Source: Silurus meridionalis (Eukaryota > Chordata > Actinopteri > Siluriformes > Siluridae). Taken from it: a DNA stretch of 64,000 nt. The stretch's first letter is position 1. Every line of letters starts with the position of its first letter. This document shows positions 49,182 to 58,982 of this stretch, in pieces. The DNA lies in assembly GCF_014805685.1 (NCBI RefSeq), contig NC_060887.1, positions 36,336,305-36,400,304 of the forward strand. Reading direction: 5' to 3'. The notes beneath the pieces are model-generated. The model saw only the letters and a program-made list of their open reading frames with translations. It made no database searches and was not told the origin of the DNA. The position numbers and the translations under genes are program-made.

Positions 49182-49780
49182 CTGGAGTGGATGAAGAATG
49201 AGAGTGGCTTCGCACCACTCTGTCCACCTCGAGTCAGTGACGATGGAGAAAAGAACAGCAGCTTTACGGATGGGATTGTGGAACGATGCTGGAGCAGATC
49301 TAATGCTGGCAGTGAGAAAAGGCAGTCATGCAAAAGCTTTCAAGATCGTGATCATGATCACACTGACCATCCAAAAACCCAGTGCAGATGTAGCGCGTGC
49401 TGCACTGCGCAATTAGATTCTCCATCATCCTGTAGAAGGAAAGCTGTAAAGATCTTCCATCTTGACGCTGCACGAGAGAGAAGAACCCACGCATGCTGTC
49501 TCAGTTCATGTCACCGTTTCCGCCCCTGAACTCGTTTATAACGTTAGGGGGGGGAATGCAGCCCTACAGCGGCTATGACAAAGGATCATAACGGGACAAT
49601 AGAGGAACAAGAACAGCGCCGTGCTCCATCACGGAGCCTCCTTTCTGCCCTGATACAACCTCGAGAACATATCCGCTTGCATTTTCTCTTTCTTCTGGAC
49701 GATAAAAGTCAATGTCCCCCAATCCAGCGGTCGTTGTCCTCCGTCCTCCGATGCTCCGTTGTGTTTTCAAACTGTCGTGC
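49182..49780 (-). other. chst2: Probable chst2 5' UTR
   Basis: CpG-containing sequence between the CDS and the promoter motifs. Its antisense open frames (such as 49,095-49,529) have no family features. A 5' UTR intron cannot be excluded. Confidence 0.45.
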
Positions 49781-49804
49781 CGAACTGATTCAGCCAGAGA
49801 GCCA

Positions 49805-49885
49805 CGCAAACGCCCCGCCCACCTCGCGCCCCATTGGTCGATACCGAGGAGTCGTATTTTCCTTTTGAGATACTATTGGTCCATC
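49805..49885 (-). promoter_or_regulatory. chst2: Probable chst2 promoter
   Basis: A GC box (cgccccgccc, 49,811-49,820) lies beside a minus-strand CCAAT box (attggt, 49,833-49,838), with a second CCAAT box at 49,875-49,880. The stretch is CpG-rich. No clear TATA box is seen, which fits a CpG-type promoter. The start site is probably near 49,700-49,790, inferred. Confidence 0.55.
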
Positions 49886-50205
49886 CAGCTATCAGTCAAA
49901 CGCTTTACGGCTTCTCCCACCGCTAGCAGTATTATACAGAATATATCAAACGTGATGATGTTTTAATATTTTATGATTATTTTCCTTTTAAAATGATCAG
50001 ATGTTTAGGAATAATCGGTTTGCAGTGCCAGACGCTTATTTTTATTTATTTTTTTTTATCACGGGGATGTCTTGAGATTGCTGAAAAACTAAACTGATTA
50101 TATTCATATCGTGATTGGTATCAAAATGTTATGCTAAAATCTTGAAATATGACTGTAAATGTATTACAAATATGATGCTTAGAGTAATTAAAATAAACAG
50201 GCAAT
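49886..50205. other. Intergenic AT-rich DNA
   Basis: No gene or classified repeat seen. Confidence 0.5.
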
Positions 50206-50207
50206 AT

Positions 50208-50282
<75 letters not shown>

Positions 50283-50350
50283 GTTTATTTCTTGCAACTC
50301 ATATATGAGGAAGATTAGATATAGAGAACTTGTGAAATTGAATTTATTTT

Positions 50351-50396
<46 letters not shown>

Positions 50397-50441
50397 ATCT
50401 ATCTATCTATCTATCTATCTGTCTGTCTATCCGTTTACATG

Positions 50442-50488
<47 letters not shown>

Positions 50489-50527
50489 GTCTGACTGTCT
50501 GTCTGTCTGTCCATTTACATATCTATA

Positions 50528-50576
<49 letters not shown>

Positions 50577-50620
50577 GTCTGTTTACATGACTGTGTCTGT
50601 CTGTCTGTTTGCATGTCTGT
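50206..50620. repeat. (CTAT)n and (CTGT)n microsatellite arrays
   Basis: A pure (CTAT)n array at 50,208-50,281 and an interrupted (CTAT)n/(CTGT)n array at 50,350-50,580, broken twice by a near-identical ccgtttacatgt/ccatttacatat interruption. On the other strand these are GATA/GACA repeats. Confidence 0.95.
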
Positions 50621-51141
50621 CTGGTGTTTGTTGGTTTGTAAGTGCCACATGATGCAGTTGTTCAGTTCCAATTTTCATAATGTGTATTTATTTATTTACT
50701 GTATCCTACCTCATAACTAACCCTTTTATCCTGTTAAATCACAGAGTCTGTCCTTGGGAAATGCACATACTCAGGGGTCTTTTCTATCTTAATGATTATG
50801 GGATGTCAAAGGAACAAGTGAATCTTGAGGAAGCACAGACAAAGAGAATCTGTGAAACTGCATACTGACAGAAATGAGGGTCAACCCCTTTACATATACC
50901 TACACAATACATTATATAGTAAGGCATTTCATGCTGAAATGTCTTTTGTATAAAGCAAGTTAAGCAAGAGGTTACATGAATTCATGTCTCTAACAAGCAG
51001 TGCAAAGTATATTACATCATCAACATTATTTTTATTATGACATCATGCAATGATTTATATCCAGCAATATTCCTGCATTAATGTTCCTTCATTTATATGC
51101 ACAATTCTGAAAATGAAACTAATATATGTATTATATATACA

Positions 51142-51202
<61 letters not shown>

Positions 51203-51959
51203 AATTACCACGATTGGATATTCATGCTTAATTACAGTCTGTCACTTAGGAGGCCTTGCAAACGGAATATATTAGTGTTGTATTTCTTCTATAGTACACC
51301 AAAATCAAATTATAAAAGCTTTATCATTTAGGTGATGATTTATGTCAAGTGTGTCAGAGCAATAAAATGAGCTGAATAAATTGAGACACATTGACCTGTA
51401 TAATGAGTTAACCACAGCATTCATAAATACAATTTCCCAGCACATGAAAGCATTTATATTTACACTGTGGGCTTGGATGTTGTTTTGAATAATTTTTGTA
51501 CAGAGCTATAGGTTTGCATAGTTTATATATTACGACTTTTAGAGTGATTTGTGGTTAATTACAAACCAGGCTGAACAAACATCAGCTGGTAAAAACTCTT
51601 TTATTTGTACAGGGGTAGTAGTCAGGTTCTGTTATAGACTGCCATCTACTGGCGTCAATACCAAACAGTTTACACTCCCTGATACCTAAATACATTCACC
51701 AAATTAGTACAAAGTGTAAATCTAACATATTTTAAATTATGATTATTATTATTAACAGTTGTGGTGGTGGTGGTAACAGTTATAGTAGTGGTATTAGTAA
51801 ATGTAAGATTAATATACAGTATTAATGTAATTAAACTGGTACTACAAGGCGTTTTCCATATATATATATTTTTATTATAACGTAAGAAGTCACATTTTAT
51901 TTATTTTTTCACCAAGATTTTAGCCCAGTGCAATCTTAGTGTTTGCCAACAGGGTACTG
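50621..51959. other. Intergenic AT-rich DNA with a TA tract
   Basis: (TA)n at 51,142-51,200. Short TGG/TTA runs lie near 51,740-51,800. No exon seen. Confidence 0.6.
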
Positions 51960-52090
51960 GTGGAAATTAGATTTGATTAGATTACATTAGATTAGATTAG
52001 ATTCAACTTTATTGTCATTGTGCAAGGTACATGTACAGAGCCAATGAAATGCAGTTAGCATCCAACCAGAAGTGCATAGATAGCTTATTT
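51960..52090 (-). mobile_element. 3' tail of a LINE, minus strand
   Basis: A run of TTAGA units, then gattcaactttattgtcatt and aatgaaatgcagttagcatc. Matches the tail at 2,056-2,169. The coding part is absent. Confidence 0.7.
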
Positions 52091-52164
52091 ACAAGTGGCA
52101 ATGTAATAAATAAGGGTATGAGGTATGACTGTTGGCCAAAGGAGAAGAAGGAGAGGGGGAAGAC

Positions 52165-52285
52165 GTCTACAGAGACGGATGTGTTGAGGAAAGACATGCA
52201 GGTGGTTGATATATAGGACATGGTGGTATGGAGTTGGTTGATTTGCTGTGGCGTCCCTTAACGTGAGCAGCTGAAAGAAGAAAAA
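52165..52285 (+). mobile_element. RTE-like LINE 3' end, short copy
   Basis: Contains gaggaaagacatgcaggtgg and a degenerate cgtcccttaacgtgagcagc before a gaaagaagaaaa tail, colinear with 12,420-12,540. Confidence 0.75.
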
Positions 52286-52559
52286 AAATGTTTTAATTTA
52301 TATACATAATCTTTTTTATTTTTCATTTTTTCAATATAATGCTAAAGCATTGACTTGTTTTAGAATGCATAACTATGACTGTAACAAGTGCTTTAATTTA
52401 CAAATACTCACAGGAAAAAGACATTTTATAGGAGAAAGTAGTCGTTGAGCTCTGAAAGAGCCCTTTTACTTTAATGCTAAGGAAGTAAAGAAGTTAGTTC
52501 CTGGATACAATGATGTGCATGTCATTGTGTGGGTTATCAGTCATTTGCATGTATTGAAA

Positions 52560-52980
52560 CAACACCGTGGCACTGAATAAATGGCAGGCTATCAAAAATG
52601 AACTCGCCTCAACAACAGCAAGGAAAAACCGAGGGGGAGAAATGTTGCTTTTGATAAGTGAGAAGCTGGCTGTCGATGAGGAAATGATCCCTTTCAAGTG
52701 AGGAAACAAACTAAAGCAATACCTTCCAGCAATCCAAGTATTACAATCTATCTTAGATTGGTTTAGAGATGCGATGGCAAGCAACTGTGTTCTCCAAAGT
52801 CTCCTGCCCTGCTGTGGTGAAAGAATATAACAAAAGATTTGTGGAGTGAATCTACATAACTCACCAAAAGCCAATATACAGTGCCAGAAATGTGATGTCC
52901 AACTTTTAAAAAATGTCACATCCTCCCGGCTCTGCAACAGCTACCAGAAACTCTTCCGCCTGTGCTCCAGTCTACCTAGT
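52560..52980 (+). mobile_element. piggyBac-like transposase relic
   Basis: Plus-strand translation gives ISEKLAVDEEMIPFK, a stop, then GNKLKQYLPA. This is the diagnostic piggyBac block (DExMxxFKGRxxLKQYxPxKP) around the second catalytic Asp. A cysteine-containing piece (IQCQKCDVQL) follows downstream and recalls the family's C-terminal Cys-rich finger. Most of the gene is deleted and several stops are present. Confidence 0.68.
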
Positions 52981-52984
52981 AGAT

Positions 52985-53408
52985 ACAATATATTGGCGAA
53001 GGTTTGTGGACACATAGTCAATTGTATGATATGTGCTTTTTGAGCATCACATTCAACATTTAGTCACGATTTCCTCTTATGATTCCCTCTACTCTTCTGG
53101 GAAGATGTTCCACTAGATTTTGGAGTGTGCTTATGGACATTTGTGTTCATCAGCCACAAGGGTATTATAAAAGGGAGGTACTGAGACCTGGGGGTGCAGT
53201 CAGCGTTCACATTCATCCCAAAGGTGTTCAGTAGGGATGAGATCAAAGCTATAAAGCAGTCCACTCAAGATCTTCCTCTCCGAAGCATGTAAACCAGATC
53301 TTCATAGAGCTCACTTTGTGCACAGGGGAACATTTATTATACCGTTTAGAGACGAAACACATATGGCAGGAAAGGTCAAGTGTCCCAATACTTTTGCCCA
53401 TACAGTGT
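52985..53408. mobile_element. MITE with imperfect terminal repeats
   Basis: Left end ttggcgaaggtttgtggaca and right end cccaatacttttgcccatac form the imperfect inverted termini of a common fish non-autonomous element. The interior includes atgttccactagattttgga. There is no coding capacity. It ends about 175 bp before the broken coiled-coil copy. Confidence 0.7.
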
Positions 53409-53583
53409 AACTCGTGCTGTTTTCATACAGCACCTCTACGCTGGAGTCAGAAAGCAGTTTTGTAAACGTTATGTTGTATCTCAAAAAAAGTGTCAAAAAG
53501 TAGGACACGTTGTCAAGAAGCCAAAATGCTCGCTGTGCTGTTTCTCCGTGACCAAATTTGCCAAGCGTGGTAATAGACCGAAA

Positions 53584-54330
53584 ATGAGAAAACTATTTAG
53601 AAAGCTTAGAGATCTATTTGGACGTCGCAGGTAGAAGAAAATCTGGGAGGATCCTCAAGGGCATTAGCAGTTAGAAAATGTAGCAAGAGAAATGGAGGAA
53701 TGAAAGAGCTGAAATAGAGGAGAAATGCTCACCTACAGAACATCAACAAACTCCAGTCTTCCCTGGAGCATCATGAGAAACAGAAGAAGAGCACAGAGAG
53801 AGACTGAAGAGATGTGCTGCTCAGCTGGAGGCCACTGAACTTTCGAGCAAAATAAATGAGAGCATGAAAGACAGACAGCTGTATAAGATTTGGAGGAAAA
53901 GAAAAAATATATCTGGTTTCAATGCTATTTCGAATTTCTGTGTGAAACAAAAGAAGATTGTAGAGAATAAAGGAGGAAAGCCCAAGAGCAAACACAAGAT
54001 GAAAACAGAGCAGCTTTAATGAAGAAAAAAGAAGCAGAGGAACTTCTTACAGCTCCAGACCCTCAGACAGCTCCAGGATACACTGAAACACCCTAAAAGA
54101 AGACTGTAGAGGACAACAGAGTGCTCGAGTTTGATTAGAGGCCAAGAGCAACTGAAGGAACGAGTTGCTTAGATGACACTTTGGCTCAAAAAATTGCAAA
54201 GCTAAAAGAAATCGTAGATTTAGTACCTGAGCACCAGAACCAGAAACAAGAGAAGGTCAAGCTGCAGGAAGAACAACACACACAAAAAATCCCTGGGGAA
54301 CAAGTTCTCATGTGCTAATGGAAAAGTGAA
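53584..54330 (+). pseudogene. Broken copy of the local coiled-coil gene family
   Basis: Starts with an ATG giving a basic N-terminus MRKLFRKLRDLFGRRR and an immediate TAG, then continues as family sequence in several frames. DNA stretches match the intact copies: ggatcctcaagggcattagc against the 458-aa gene near codon 25, acctacagaacatcaacaaa with ctccagtcttccctgga (family repeat start), and cttacagctccagaccctca with gctccaggatacactgaaac. The two repeat starts lie 320 bp apart against about 426 bp expected for two units, so an internal deletion is likely. Stops at several positions (for example near 53,635, 53,715 and 54,110) rule out a full-length product. It ends at a GACA microsatellite. 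A 17-residue peptide could still be made, but I see no reason to expect it. Confidence 0.78.
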
Positions 54331-54335
54331 GTGAA

Positions 54336-54456
54336 AATGACTGACAGACAGACAGAGAGACAGACAGACAGACAGACAGAGAGACAGACAGAGAGACAGG
54401 CGGACGGACGGACAGACAAATGGACGGGCAGACAGACAGACAGACAGACAGATAGA
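54336..54456. repeat. (GACA)n microsatellite
   Basis: Interrupted GACA units with GAGA and GGACG variants, ending in two GATA units. It abuts the 3' side of the coiled-coil pseudogene. Confidence 0.92.
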
Positions 54457-54761
54457 TAGACCTGGTCCTTCATGGTTTTTGCTGCAGTCACATAACCTCC
54501 ATAAAATACTCCAAAATGTAGTTTCCCTTGATGCCATATTCATATATCTTGGAAATACTCCATTGTAATGCGTGTTTCCAAACGCACACGTGCCACAGGT
54601 ACACAGAAACCCCTATCACCTGTGACCGTGGTGAGGCGGAAGATGGTCACGTGATGATCGGGTGCGCGCGCAACGACGATACAAATAAATTCATATACTG
54701 TAAATTTCCGCAATATAACATCTAAACTGCTACTGTTATAAGTATTAGTGAATATCCGTAC
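54457..54761. other. Intergenic DNA
   Basis: About 300 bp with no supported feature. Confidence 0.5.
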
Positions 54762-54810
<49 letters not shown>

Positions 54811-54953
54811 TGTTGTTGTTGTTGTTGTTCATAATAAATATAATAATAACAATAATATTATTGTTATTGGTATTATTATTATTGTTTTTAATATTGTTGT
54901 TGTTTTTTATTATTATTGTTGTTATTATTGTTATAGTTATTATTATTATTTTA

Positions 54954-55033
<80 letters not shown>
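54762..55033. repeat. (AAT)n/(ATT)n/(TTG)n trinucleotide array
   Basis: Runs of AAT then ATT (which can fold on each other) followed by TTG units, in mixed order over about 270 bp. Confidence 0.93.
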
Positions 55034-55184
55034 ACTTTAAGTTTATTTTTTTGTCAAATTATCATTAAACGTGCAGCCAACAAATGATTATAAACTATCT
55101 GAAAATTAAATTCAATGTTAAATAATTATGTTGTGTTAATTATCTTTTTTTTTAACAAACTTTACACCGTCTCTCTCAGCGAAA

Positions 55185-55290
55185 TGCGCATGCGCAGGAT
55201 TGAGTGAGGAGGAGGAGGAGGAGGAGGAGGAGGAGGATGGGGAATACCTGAGAGTGAGGGAGAGGGCGGGGCAAAACAGTGCGACGTCAC
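55185..55290 (+). promoter_or_regulatory. Promoter of the 458-aa coiled-coil gene
   Basis: A perfect NRF-1-type palindrome tgcgcatgcgca (55,185-55,196), a GC box ggggcggg-type site (gggcggggc, 55,264-55,272) and a CRE-type gcgacgtcac (55,281-55,290) precede the ATG by 167, 80 and 62-71 bp. A GGA-repeat lies at 55,207-55,236. Confidence 0.6.
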
Positions 55291-55351
55291 AAAACATTGA
55301 CATAAAGGTGCAAGATCTCGCTGGTAGCTTATTTGTGATGAGAGAGTTAAG

Positions 55352-56728
55352 ATGCCGGGAATGGAGTATTTTAAAAGGCTTAGAGAAAATATATTTAAGC
55401 CATTGAGCCAGGCTCAATCTAAACAGGATCCTCGACTAAAAAAAATGCAGGACAACTTGGAGAGTGTAGCAATTGTAGTTGAGAACTTGAAAATGTTAAT
55501 AAAGATAAAGAGTGCAGAGGAGAGGGAAAGTCTGGGAAATAAGCTGAAAGAGCTGCAGGCCACTTTGGATTTGGAGCAAAAGCACCAAGTGCAGGACCTA
55601 AAGGAGAGAGATGCCAGACTTCAGCACAACTTCTCTGAGCTCAAATCGAATAAACGCTGTAATGAAGGAAAGACCGCACAGCTGGAGAGAGAGCGCTTTA
55701 CGACAGAAAGAACCCGACTGGAGAAAAAAATCAGAGTGCTGGAGGGCAATTTGGCTTCTAAACAAAAAAAATGGGAGCAGGAAAAAAAAAAGTGCAAGCT
55801 GGAAATGGAGCAGAAGATCACCAAACACCTTCAGAAAATCACAGAGCTGGAGTCTTCTCTGAAACTCCAGGAGGTACGAGAGAAGAAACTACAGCGCGAG
55901 AGAGCGTGCTGGATGAAAGAACGAGAGCGACTGCAGGAACATGTTGCCCAGGTGGATGAAACTTTAACTTTTGAGCAAAATATATTGAAGCAGGAAAAAG
56001 AGAAGCTCAAGCTGGAGATGCAGGAGAAGAATGCTGAGATCCAGCAAAGCCTCTCTAAGATAGGCTCTATTTTAAAAATCTGTAAGGAAAAACAAGAGAT
56101 TGCAGACGAGGCAACGGAAAAAAAGAAGAAAGCCCAAGACCGCCTGGAGAGAACTGGACAACTGGTGGCCAGTTTGGTTTCACTACTAGAACAAAAGGAG
56201 CAGGAACAAGAAAAGACCAAGCAGGACATGAAGGAGAGGAACATCTTACAGCTCCAGACGATCAACAAACTCCAGGATTCCCTGAAACACTCTGAAGAAG
56301 AGAAGAAAATTGCAGAACACGAGAGAAATAACTTGATGAGATATCGAAAGCAACTGGAGAAACGTCTTGCTCAGGTGGAGGCCACTTTGAATTCCAAACA
56401 TGAAAACCAGAAGCAAGAAGAGGGGAAGAATAATGAGAAGGTCACTAATAGAAACAGAACCGTATTGCAGATCAAGTTCCAGGATTCGCTGAAAATCTGT
56501 GACGACAATATGAAGATAATAGAGGAGGAAAGAGAGAGGAGCCGGAGAGTCCAAGAGCGTCTGAAGAAAACTATGCAGCTAATGGACAGTTTGGCTTCAG
56601 TGCTAGGAAATGGGGAAAAAAGAGAAGACGACACTGGACATGGATTTAAGGAATGTCATGCAGCTCCAGACCATCTCCAAGCTCCAGGCGTTTTGAACAT
56701 TCTTGAGGAACAGAAGGAGGCACAATAG
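55352..56728 (+). CDS. Uncharacterised coiled-coil protein, 458 aa, intronless
   Basis: I do not recognise this gene. The product is almost wholly coiled coil: Lys/Glu/Gln-rich with regular Leu heptads. There is no signal peptide or membrane segment, so a soluble structural or scaffold protein is likely. After a short head (MPGMEYFKRLRENIFKP) it consists of about six repeats of about 71 residues starting near 25, 89, 159, 230, 299 and 371. The clearest repeat marks are LQKITELESSL (160-170), LQTINKLQDSL (301-311) and LQIKFQDSL (372-380), with (R)LE(K)R.AQVE.TL in mid-unit. The first ATG has A at -3; a second in-frame ATG at 55,361 aligns better with the paralogue start. The last about 35 residues read off-register: the neighbouring frame continues the repeat (LRNVMQLQTISKLQAF), so a frameshift near 56,620 has altered the C-terminus. 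It has its own promoter motifs and polyA signal. Search hits to golgins, myosin tails or trichohyalin would probably be compositional. Confidence 0.75.
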   Translation: MPGMEYFKRLRENIFKPLSQAQSKQDPRLKKMQDNLESVAIVVENLKMLIKIKSAEERESLGNKLKELQATLDLEQKHQVQDLKERDARLQHNFSELKSNKRCNEGKTAQLERERFTTERTRLEKKIRVLEGNLASKQKKWEQEKKKCKLEMEQKITKHLQKITELESSLKLQEVREKKLQRERACWMKERERLQEHVAQVDETLTFEQNILKQEKEKLKLEMQEKNAEIQQSLSKIGSILKICKEKQEIADEATEKKKKAQDRLERTGQLVASLVSLLEQKEQEQEKTKQDMKERNILQLQTINKLQDSLKHSEEEKKIAEHERNNLMRYRKQLEKRLAQVEATLNSKHENQKQEEGKNNEKVTNRNRTVLQIKFQDSLKICDDNMKIIEEERERSRRVQERLKKTMQLMDSLASVLGNGEKREDDTGHGFKECHAAPDHLQAPGVLNILEEQKEAQ

Positions 56729-56792
56729 AAGAGCAAGACATCTGCAAAAGCTTTGGGCAGCCAGTACTTTTTTTATTATTATTAGACTTAAG

Positions 56793-56798
56793 AATAAA
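56793..56798 (+). terminator. Polyadenylation signal of the 458-aa gene
   Basis: AATAAA 65 bp after the stop codon, the first canonical signal downstream. A short 3' UTR is implied. Confidence 0.6.
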
Positions 56799-57095
56799 CT
56801 GTGTGTTTTGTTTCTGTATTAGTGTTTAAATCCTGAGATCAGTGTTTCTCATTATATTTCACTAGACCAATAATATTCACACTGATAGAAATATTCACAG
56901 ATTATTTACACAATTTAGCATCTGAATATCACTCTGGTGATAAAACACAATATAAAACGCTGTTTCACACTCCGGAGCAGCAGGTGGCGCTGATGCACAT
57001 ATTCAGTCTGGTGCCAGCCGCCGTTAAGAAACAAGAAGAAGAAGAAAATGAAAACAAAAATGATCACTCACTTGTTACACAAAATAACGTTTTTT

Positions 57096-57146
<51 letters not shown>

Positions 57147-57663
57147 AACATGACGCCAAAAACTAGTCAATATTCTACAATATTCAACCCAATCGTACGT
57201 TTGCTTTTATCATCATTATTATTGTAGCATGGAAACTGCGTCATTATGGTTATTTTATATTTCACATTTTAATTAAAATTAATGAAGACACTAAAGAACA
57301 GAATAGAAATTGATTATAAAAATACAGTGATCATTTAGTAAATGCACAGATAAACAATATGCTAATTGTGTGTTAATTTTAACATTATGCCAAGTCGCCC
57401 CAAATAAAACACTACATGTGAAACGGCTTTGGTGTGTTAGTGTCAGTGCACTATGCTACAAGCTATTGTAAACAAGCTAACGTTCACTAGATAAGTGATA
57501 TTTTAATCGCTAATAGAGCAGATTCATGGAAAATTACATCGCTAATCAGCATTTCTGCCGCAACTAATTTATGAATGAGTCTGCATCAACTATATTAAAG
57601 ATAATCGCTTTATTTAAAGTGAATACAATCCCCTAGTTAATGTTGTTGAATATTAATTGGGCC
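56799..57663. other. Intergenic DNA
   Basis: Contains a TA run then (GA)n at 57,096-57,142. No gene seen. Confidence 0.6.
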
Positions 57664-58413
57664 GCAGACACACACCTGACTCGTGTGTGTAGAGCAGGTG
57701 AGATGAACACACACCTGACTCGAGTGTGTAGAGCAGGTGAGATGAACACACACCTGACTCGTGTGTGTGTAGAGCAGGTGAGATGAACACACACCTGACT
57801 CGTGTGTGTAGAGCAGGTGAGATGAACACACACCTGACTCGTGTGTGTAGAGCAGGTGAGATGAACACACACCTGACTCGTGTGTAGAGCAGGTGAGATG
57901 AACACACACCTGACTCGAGTGTGTAGAGCAGGTGAGATGAACACACACCTGACTCGTGTGTGTAGAGCAGGTGAGATGAACACACACCTGACTCGTGTGT
58001 GTAGAGCAGGTGAGATGAACACACACCTGACTCGTGTGTGTAGAGCAGGTGAGATGAACACACACCTGACTCGAGTGTGTAGAGCAGGTGAGATGAACAC
58101 ACACCTGACCTGTGTGTAGAGCAGGTGAGATGAACACACACCTGACTCGTGTGTGTAGAGCAGGTGAGATGAACACACACCTGACTGGTGTGTAGAGCAG
58201 GTGAGATGAACACACCTGACTCGTGTGTGTAGAGCAGGTGAGATGAACACACACCTGACCTGTGTGTGTAGAGCAGGTGAGATGAACACACACCTGACCT
58301 GTGTGTGTAGAGCAGGAGATGAACACACACCTGACTCGTGTGTAGAGCAGGTGAGATGAACACACACCTGACTCGTGTGTGTAGAGCAGGTGAGATGAAC
58401 ACACACCTGACTC
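57664..58413. repeat. 39-bp minisatellite, 19 copies
   Basis: Tandem units of 36-41 bp. Core: cacacacctgactcgtgtgt followed by gtagagcaggtgagatgaa. Nineteen gagcagg(tg)agatgaa cores are countable. The unit contains both CACCTG and CAGGTG E-boxes and an ACACAC...TGTGTG inverted pair. Long open frames on the minus strand (up to 262 codons) arise only because most units are a multiple of three, and are not genes. Confidence 0.97.
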
Positions 58414-58877
58414 GTGGGGGCTCAACTGTTTCTAAATGCATTTTTGGGGGGTTTTTCTACTTACACAATTATTTAGGTATACACACACATATTTTTCACA
58501 ATAGAGAGTGCGATATTTTTTTATATTTTTTTGGGGGGGGGGACGTAAATTTTTTTTGGCTCGGGATTTACGCTCATGCGTGCTGCAAAAAGTCTAACAA
58601 TCAAAACAAACGTTATTAGTATTTATCTATTTTATAGCTGTAGCTAATTAGCTGCTATTTATGATCTTTATTACACTTACAATCAATAGTCGTGGTGTGT
58701 GTTGTGTCTACTTTCATTTTTATAACACGGATAAATCAGTATCAGAGTATTACAGCAAATATTTAAATCCCCCCCAAAAAGGAAAATGAAATTTTTCTGT
58801 ATTAAATAAATACATAAATAAAAGCATTAATTGTGCATTAAAACATGTAAGTTATACACACACAAAAAACGTGTGGG
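58414..58877. other. Intergenic DNA upstream of the 244-aa gene
   Basis: AT-rich, with a run of nine G's near 58,535. No coding feature seen. Confidence 0.6.
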
Positions 58878-58920
58878 TGACGTCACAGACATTATTTATA
58901 TATATATATATTTATATAAG
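58878..58920 (+). promoter_or_regulatory. CRE and TATA promoter of the 244-aa coiled-coil gene
   Basis: A consensus CRE, tgacgtcac (58,878-58,886), lies about 25 bp before a TATA-rich stretch ending in tttatataag (58,911-58,920). A start site near 58,945 would leave a 5' UTR of about 40 bp before the ATG at 58,983. Confidence 0.65.
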
Positions 58921-58982
58921 ACGTCGCTTTCAGTCCATTCACGAATTTGTCGCGAAGGTGAAGAGCTGCATTGCGACAGACG

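Noticed and set aside
48171..49529. Plus-strand frames opposite chst2 and its 5' region
   Set aside because: Antisense shadows in GC-rich coding or leader DNA with no family features.
52494..52937. 147-codon minus-strand frame
   Set aside because: The opposite strand carries the piggyBac motif, so this is its shadow.
52846..53043. Cysteine-containing 65-codon frame as a zinc-finger gene
   Set aside because: It follows the piggyBac block and runs into a MITE. Best read as the remnant Cys-rich end of the transposase.
53380..53634. Frame running through the MITE edge into the broken coiled-coil copy
   Set aside because: Begins with GTG inside transposon sequence. Only the part from the ATG at 53,584 belongs to the family, and it stops after 16 codons.
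55598..56634. Several minus-strand frames (76-145 codons) opposite the 458-aa gene
   Set aside because: Phe/Ser/Leu-rich mirror frames of a Lys/Glu-rich coding strand; expected shadows.
57633..58441. Three overlapping minus-strand frames of about 260 codons rich in CSSHLLYT-type repeats
   Set aside because: They are translations of the 39-bp minisatellite, open in all three frames at once because unit length is mostly a multiple of three. There is no independent coding evidence.
58971..58982. TTG start for the 244-aa gene
   Set aside because: Vertebrate genes start at ATG almost always, and the ATG at 58,983 has a strong context and aligns with the paralogue's head.
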